Positions 14,437 through 17,424 of a stretch of 17,424 nt of DNA are shown in pieces. The stretch is from contig NJDN01000004.1 of the NCBI GenBank assembly GCA_002254395.1, positions 1 to 17,424 of the forward strand, given 5' to 3'. The notes beneath the pieces are model-generated. The model did no database searches. It was not told the origin of the DNA and saw only the letters and a list, made by a program, of their open reading frames with translations. The position numbers and the translations under genes are program-made. The DNA comes from Candidatus Pacearchaeota archaeon ex4484_71 (lineage in GTDB: Archaea > Nanobdellota > Nanobdellia > Pacearchaeales > GW2011-AR1). The number at the start of each line of letters is the position of its first letter. Position 1 is the first letter of the stretch.

Positions 14437-14446
14437 TTTATATATT
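14437..14446 (+). promoter_or_regulatory. TATA box of the CYTH-acs operon
   Basis: TTTATATATT ends 36 nt before the ATG at 14482, farther than elsewhere in the window. This leaves room for a short leader carrying a Shine-Dalgarno site. Confidence 0.5.
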
Positions 14447-14472
14447 AAAAAATTCTCTTTAAAGAATAAAAA

Positions 14473-14476
14473 GAGG
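14473..14476 (+). promoter_or_regulatory. Shine-Dalgarno site of the CYTH gene
   Basis: GAGG lies 5 nt before the ATG at 14482, matching the archaeal 16S 3' end. It is one of only two clear SD sites in the window; the others starts look leaderless. Confidence 0.5.
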
Positions 14477-14481
14477 ATAAA

Positions 14482-15066
14482 ATGCACTGGTTAGAAGTAG
14501 AATCAAAGGTCAGAATTGACGATGTTAAAAGATTAAGAGAAAGAATAAAAAGAATCGCCGATTTTGAAAAAAAAGAAAAGAGGGGAGATGATTATTTTAC
14601 TCTACAAAAAAAAGGATATCCCAAGAAAGCATTCAGAATAAGAGATGACGGGAAAAAACTAGTAGTCAATTTCAAAAAACACCTTCCAAAATTATATAGC
14701 AGAGGAGTAGTAGTAAAAAAAGAATTTGAATTCAAGTTGTCTGACGCAAAACACTTAGATAACTTCCTTGCATTTCTCAAGGAGTTTGGATTCAGAGAAT
14801 GGGTAAAGAAGAGAAAAACTACTGAGTCTTATATTCACAAAAAATACAAAAGAATTGTAATTGAGATAAATAAGGTAGAACATGTAGGAACATACATGGA
14901 GATAGAATTCTTAGCAAAACGATCTGAAGTAAAGAAAGCAATAAAACAAATAAAAGAAGTACAAAAAGAGCTGGGGATAAAAGAAAGCCAGATAGATAAT
15001 GTAGGGTACACAAGGAGATTATATGAAAAAGGAATAAAAGATAAAAAATACTTTTTAAAAAAATGA
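14482..15066 (+). CDS. CYTH domain protein (CyaB/triphosphatase type)
   Basis: CYTH tunnel-fold enzymes act on triphosphates (class IV adenylate cyclase, thiamine triphosphatase, inorganic triphosphatase). The 194-residue product has the signature ExExK near its N-terminus (E5, E7, K9 in WLEVESKVRI). Then come the basic strands lining the tunnel (KAFRIRDDGKKLVVNFKK), the middle acidic strand VVKKEFEF and the pattern RIVIEINKVEHVGTYMEIE, all expected for the family. It belongs to the archaeal CyaB-like subgroup, for which triphosphatase activity seems more likely than cAMP synthesis (inference). Its stop overlaps the acs start by 4 nt (ATGA), so translation is probably coupled. The start is supported by an SD site. 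Confidence 0.9.
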   Translation: MHWLEVESKVRIDDVKRLRERIKRIADFEKKEKRGDDYFTLQKKGYPKKAFRIRDDGKKLVVNFKKHLPKLYSRGVVVKKEFEFKLSDAKHLDNFLAFLKEFGFREWVKKRKTTESYIHKKYKRIVIEINKVEHVGTYMEIEFLAKRSEVKKAIKQIKEVQKELGIKESQIDNVGYTRRLYEKGIKDKKYFLKK

Positions 15067-16925
15067 AATTTGTAAAAAAATCAAAAAAAGGATACACACC
15101 AACAAAGGAGGGAAAGAAAGAAGGCCAATCTCCCCCAGATGTGTACAAAGAATCTAAAAAAAATAGAGTAGAGTTCTGGGCAAAAATAGCAAGAGAAGAA
15201 ATAGATTGGATAAAACCCTTCAAAAAGAAGTATTCTCAAAAGAAAGATTCATTTTCATGGTTTGAAGATGGAAAACTAAACCTTTGCTACAATGCTTTAG
15301 ATAGGCATTTAAAAAAAAGAGATCGGCCGGCAATCATCTTCATACCCGAAAACCAAGACGAGAAAAAGATAGAGATTAGCTATAAAGAACTATATAAAAA
15401 AGTAAATGAAGCTTCAGCTCTTTTAAAGAAAAAAGGAGTGAAGAAAGAGGACATCGTCGCAATATACATGCCTCCAATACCTGAAGCATTAATATTTATG
15501 CTTGCCTGCGCAAGAATTGGTGCAGCACATTCAGTAGTATTTTCCGCTTTCTCCCCCGAAGCACTTAGAATGAGGATACAAGACGGAGGGGCAAAAGTGT
15601 TGGTTACTTCAAACTATTATTTTAGAAAAGGAAAGAAAATGAATTTATCTAAAAAAGTCAGAAAAGCCTGCAAAGGCCTAAAGATAAAAAAGATAGTAAT
15701 AGACCGTAAAAAAGCAGGAAAAACTTTCAAAAAGAAGAATCCAAAGATAATAGAGCCAGAGCCAATGAATGCAGAGGACTTGGCATTTATTCTTTATACT
15801 TCCGGTACAACGGGAAAGCCAAAAGGGGTCATGCATGCGGTAGGAGGGTACACTCTCCAGGCATACACCTCTGCAAGATACATATTTAATTTAAGAGAAG
15901 GAGAGAGAATGTGGTGTACTGCAGATATAGGATGGATAACAGGGCATACTTACACTTGCTATGGCCCATTGTTAAATGGTGCAACAACAATCCTGTATGA
16001 AGGACTACTCACGTTTCCAAAGCAAGATCGATTCTTAAAAATCATAAGAGAAAACAAAGTAAATGCTTTTTATACTGCCCCTACTGCATTGAGGATGTTT
16101 GCAATAAATGATTCATACACTCAAAAATACAAAAATAATTCTCTAAAAGTGCTAGGAACTGTTGGAGAACCTATTGACGAAGAGACATGGAACTGGTTCT
16201 TTAAAAAAATAGGAAAAGGAAGATGCCCCATAGTAGACACATATTGGCAAACAGAAACAGGAGCAGCAGTGATTGCTTCACTTCCAGGACATGGACCTTT
16301 TATACCCTCATATGCCGGAAAACCTTTTCCAGGAATAGAGTATACAGTAATAAATAATAAAAGAAAAAAGGCATCGCCTTACGAACAAGGATTACTAGTA
16401 CAATCTCCTCCATTTTCACCTTCTTTAATAAGGGGCGTTTGGAAAAATAAAAAAAGATACAAGAAATATTTCATTGGAAAATATTACAATGCAAGCGATA
16501 ATGCATTTTATGATAAAGAGGGAAACTTCAGAATTCTTGGAAGAAGCGATGACATAATAAAGGTAGCTGGACATAGAATGTCTACTGCAGAAATAGAAAA
16601 TGTTATAGAGAGTTTACCAAAAGTTGTCGAAGCAGCAATAGTAGGAAAAGAAGATAAAATAAAAGGTACAAAAGTAATTGCTTTTGTTAGAACAAAATCT
16701 CCAATAAGTGAAAAAAGAATAATAAAAGAAGTATCAAAAAAGATCGGACCGATATCAAAGCCATCAAAAGTTTATTTTGTTAAAGACATTCCAAAAACAA
16801 GAAGTGGAAAAATGATGAGAAGAATTTTGAAAGGCCTGCTAGAAGGAAACGAAATAAAAAATACTTCCACACTTATTAATCCAGAATCTGTTAGAGAGAT
16901 AAAAGAGATTATTAATAAAAATTAA
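15063..16925 (+). CDS. acs: AMP-forming acetyl-CoA synthetase
   Basis: Converts acetate, ATP and CoA to acetyl-CoA, AMP and PPi. The 620-residue product has the adenylate-forming signature TSGTTGKPKG (246-255), WQTETG starting at W395 (the position of the Trp that limits the acyl pocket to acetate in bacterial Acs), the hinge region GRSDDIIKVAGHRMSTAEIE, and the C-terminal PKTRSGKMMRR with catalytic K583, the residue acetylated in well-studied Acs. The N-terminus shows the Acs-type FWAKIAREEIDWIKPF segment preceded by about 35 Lys-rich residues. The ATG overlaps the CYTH stop (ATGA), with no SD site of its own, which fits translational coupling. A closely related acyl-CoA synthetase such as a propionyl type is possible, but the Trp points to acetate. 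Confidence 0.93.
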   Translation: MKFVKKSKKGYTPTKEGKKEGQSPPDVYKESKKNRVEFWAKIAREEIDWIKPFKKKYSQKKDSFSWFEDGKLNLCYNALDRHLKKRDRPAIIFIPENQDEKKIEISYKELYKKVNEASALLKKKGVKKEDIVAIYMPPIPEALIFMLACARIGAAHSVVFSAFSPEALRMRIQDGGAKVLVTSNYYFRKGKKMNLSKKVRKACKGLKIKKIVIDRKKAGKTFKKKNPKIIEPEPMNAEDLAFILYTSGTTGKPKGVMHAVGGYTLQAYTSARYIFNLREGERMWCTADIGWITGHTYTCYGPLLNGATTILYEGLLTFPKQDRFLKIIRENKVNAFYTAPTALRMFAINDSYTQKYKNNSLKVLGTVGEPIDEETWNWFFKKIGKGRCPIVDTYWQTETGAAVIASLPGHGPFIPSYAGKPFPGIEYTVINNKRKKASPYEQGLLVQSPPFSPSLIRGVWKNKKRYKKYFIGKYYNASDNAFYDKEGNFRILGRSDDIIKVAGHRMSTAEIENVIESLPKVVEAAIVGKEDKIKGTKVIAFVRTKSPISEKRIIKEVSKKIGPISKPSKVYFVKDIPKTRSGKMMRRILKGLLEGNEIKNTSTLINPESVREIKEIINKN

Positions 16926-16932
16926 CAAACAA

Positions 16933-17424
16933 CTATTTTTTTATTTCAGCCCAGCCTTTATTTTTCCGCTGCAATTCTTGTAGTTGGGGCCATTGTTCTT
17001 CAAAAGTTTTACGTCTCTCAGAAAATAAAACTCCCAAAGGAATTCTTCCCTTTTTGGAATCATAATCATACATTTCAATAAGCTTACTTGCCTCCTCTTT
17101 TGATCTTTTACCATTCCCTGGAACCAAAAACATTCTTTCCTCTTTATTGTTAGCATCAAGGTTAAATATAATACAATCTTGTATAATTTCGACAAAAGAA
17201 AATCCTTTATGCTGAATCGCTTTTTCTATTATCTTCGCTGTTTGCTTTGGATCCCTTGCATTTGCCCTTGCAATAAAGCTAACCCCTGACGCCAGCGCCA
17301 ATCGAAGAGGATTTATTGGAATCTCAAATTTTCCCAAAGGTTCCGCCCTAGACTTATACCCTCTCTGGCTAGAAGGAGTCGCCTGCCCAGTTGTTAAAGA
17401 AAAAGACTGATTATTGTGCACTAT
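16933..17424 (-). CDS. korB: 2-oxoacid:ferredoxin oxidoreductase beta subunit, C-terminal part, cut by the window edge
   Basis: The frame is open to the right edge, so the visible 163 residues are the C-terminal part of a protein usually of about 280-300. It contains the HNN..SLTTGQATPSS segment that follows the TPP-binding GDG...N motif in these beta subunits, then LASGVSFIARANARDPKQ, IEKAIQHKGFSFVEIIQDC and PLGVLFSERRKTFEE. These suit the KorB-like 2-oxoacid branch more than PorB, but the substrate is not decidable from this half. The GTG at 17421 is an internal Val codon, not a start. With its alpha subunit the enzyme makes acyl-CoA and reduced ferredoxin from a 2-oxoacid. It is convergent with acs, with 7 bases between the stops. 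Confidence 0.9.
   Translation of the reverse strand: MVHNNQSFSLTTGQATPSSQRGYKSRAEPLGKFEIPINPLRLALASGVSFIARANARDPKQTAKIIEKAIQHKGFSFVEIIQDCIIFNLDANNKEERMFLVPGNGKRSKEEASKLIEMYDYDSKKGRIPLGVLFSERRKTFEEQWPQLQELQRKNKGWAEIKK

Noticed and set aside
14819..15223. A 134-residue hydrophobic minus-strand frame across the CYTH/acs junction
   Set aside because: Its Leu/Phe-rich sequence is what Lys/Glu-rich AT coding gives in antisense, and both sense genes carry clear family motifs.
1..17424. tRNA or rRNA genes, CRISPR arrays, insertion sequences and long repeats
   Set aside because: Intergenic gaps are too short for RNA genes, and no regularly spaced repeats, transposase motifs or terminal inverted repeats were seen by eye.

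Overview
The window looks archaeal, most likely a DPANN lineage of the Woesearchaeota/Pacearchaeota type. The lineage is an inference from several things seen together: an AT-rich, tightly packed genome, an archaeal-type tyrosyl-tRNA synthetase, a Hef-type helicase and XPF nuclease pair, a VirB11/GspE-like secretion ATPase, an archaeal PRC-barrel protein, a short TGS-domain GTPase, and archaeal TATA boxes about 20-24 nt upstream of start codons with almost no leader. There are no tRNA or rRNA genes, no mobile elements and no CRISPR array. No gene-free stretch exceeds about 100 bases.

Layout. 1-5723 is an envelope and secretion region. It holds a secreted protein running off the left edge (minus), a helical-domain membrane protein split over two frames (415-1022, minus), a large secretion ATPase (minus), a divergent pair of coiled-coil/adaptor genes (3459-4558, plus), and two tandem paralogous polytopic membrane proteins (4579-5723, minus). 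The last two sit behind a PRC-barrel gene (5741-6019). 6130-8972 is a plus-strand operon: an M50-like membrane protein without HExxH, a Hef-type helicase and an XPF-type nuclease. 8976-11258 (minus) carries a methyltransferase resembling the Arm/Rmt 16S rRNA G1405 family, a tail-anchored small protein and an M16 zinc peptidase. 11306-14418 holds a TGS GTPase (plus), tyrS (minus) and a TctA-like transporter (plus). 14482-16925 is a CYTH-acetyl-CoA synthetase operon (plus). The right edge cuts a 2-oxoacid:ferredoxin oxidoreductase beta subunit (minus), of which the C-terminal 163 residues are visible.

How the genes fit together. The left block looks like part of a type IV pilus-like or secretion apparatus with accessory proteins. 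The Hef pair would act on stalled forks and branched DNA. Acs and the ferredoxin oxidoreductase both meet at acyl-CoA metabolism. The observations most worth checking are the archaeal Arm/Rmt-like methyltransferase, the Hef split at an A8 slippery run, and the membrane protein split at a G6 run; each split is restored by one extra base in the homopolymer. The regular TATA-to-ATG spacing also moves the likely start of several genes downstream of the longest reading frame.
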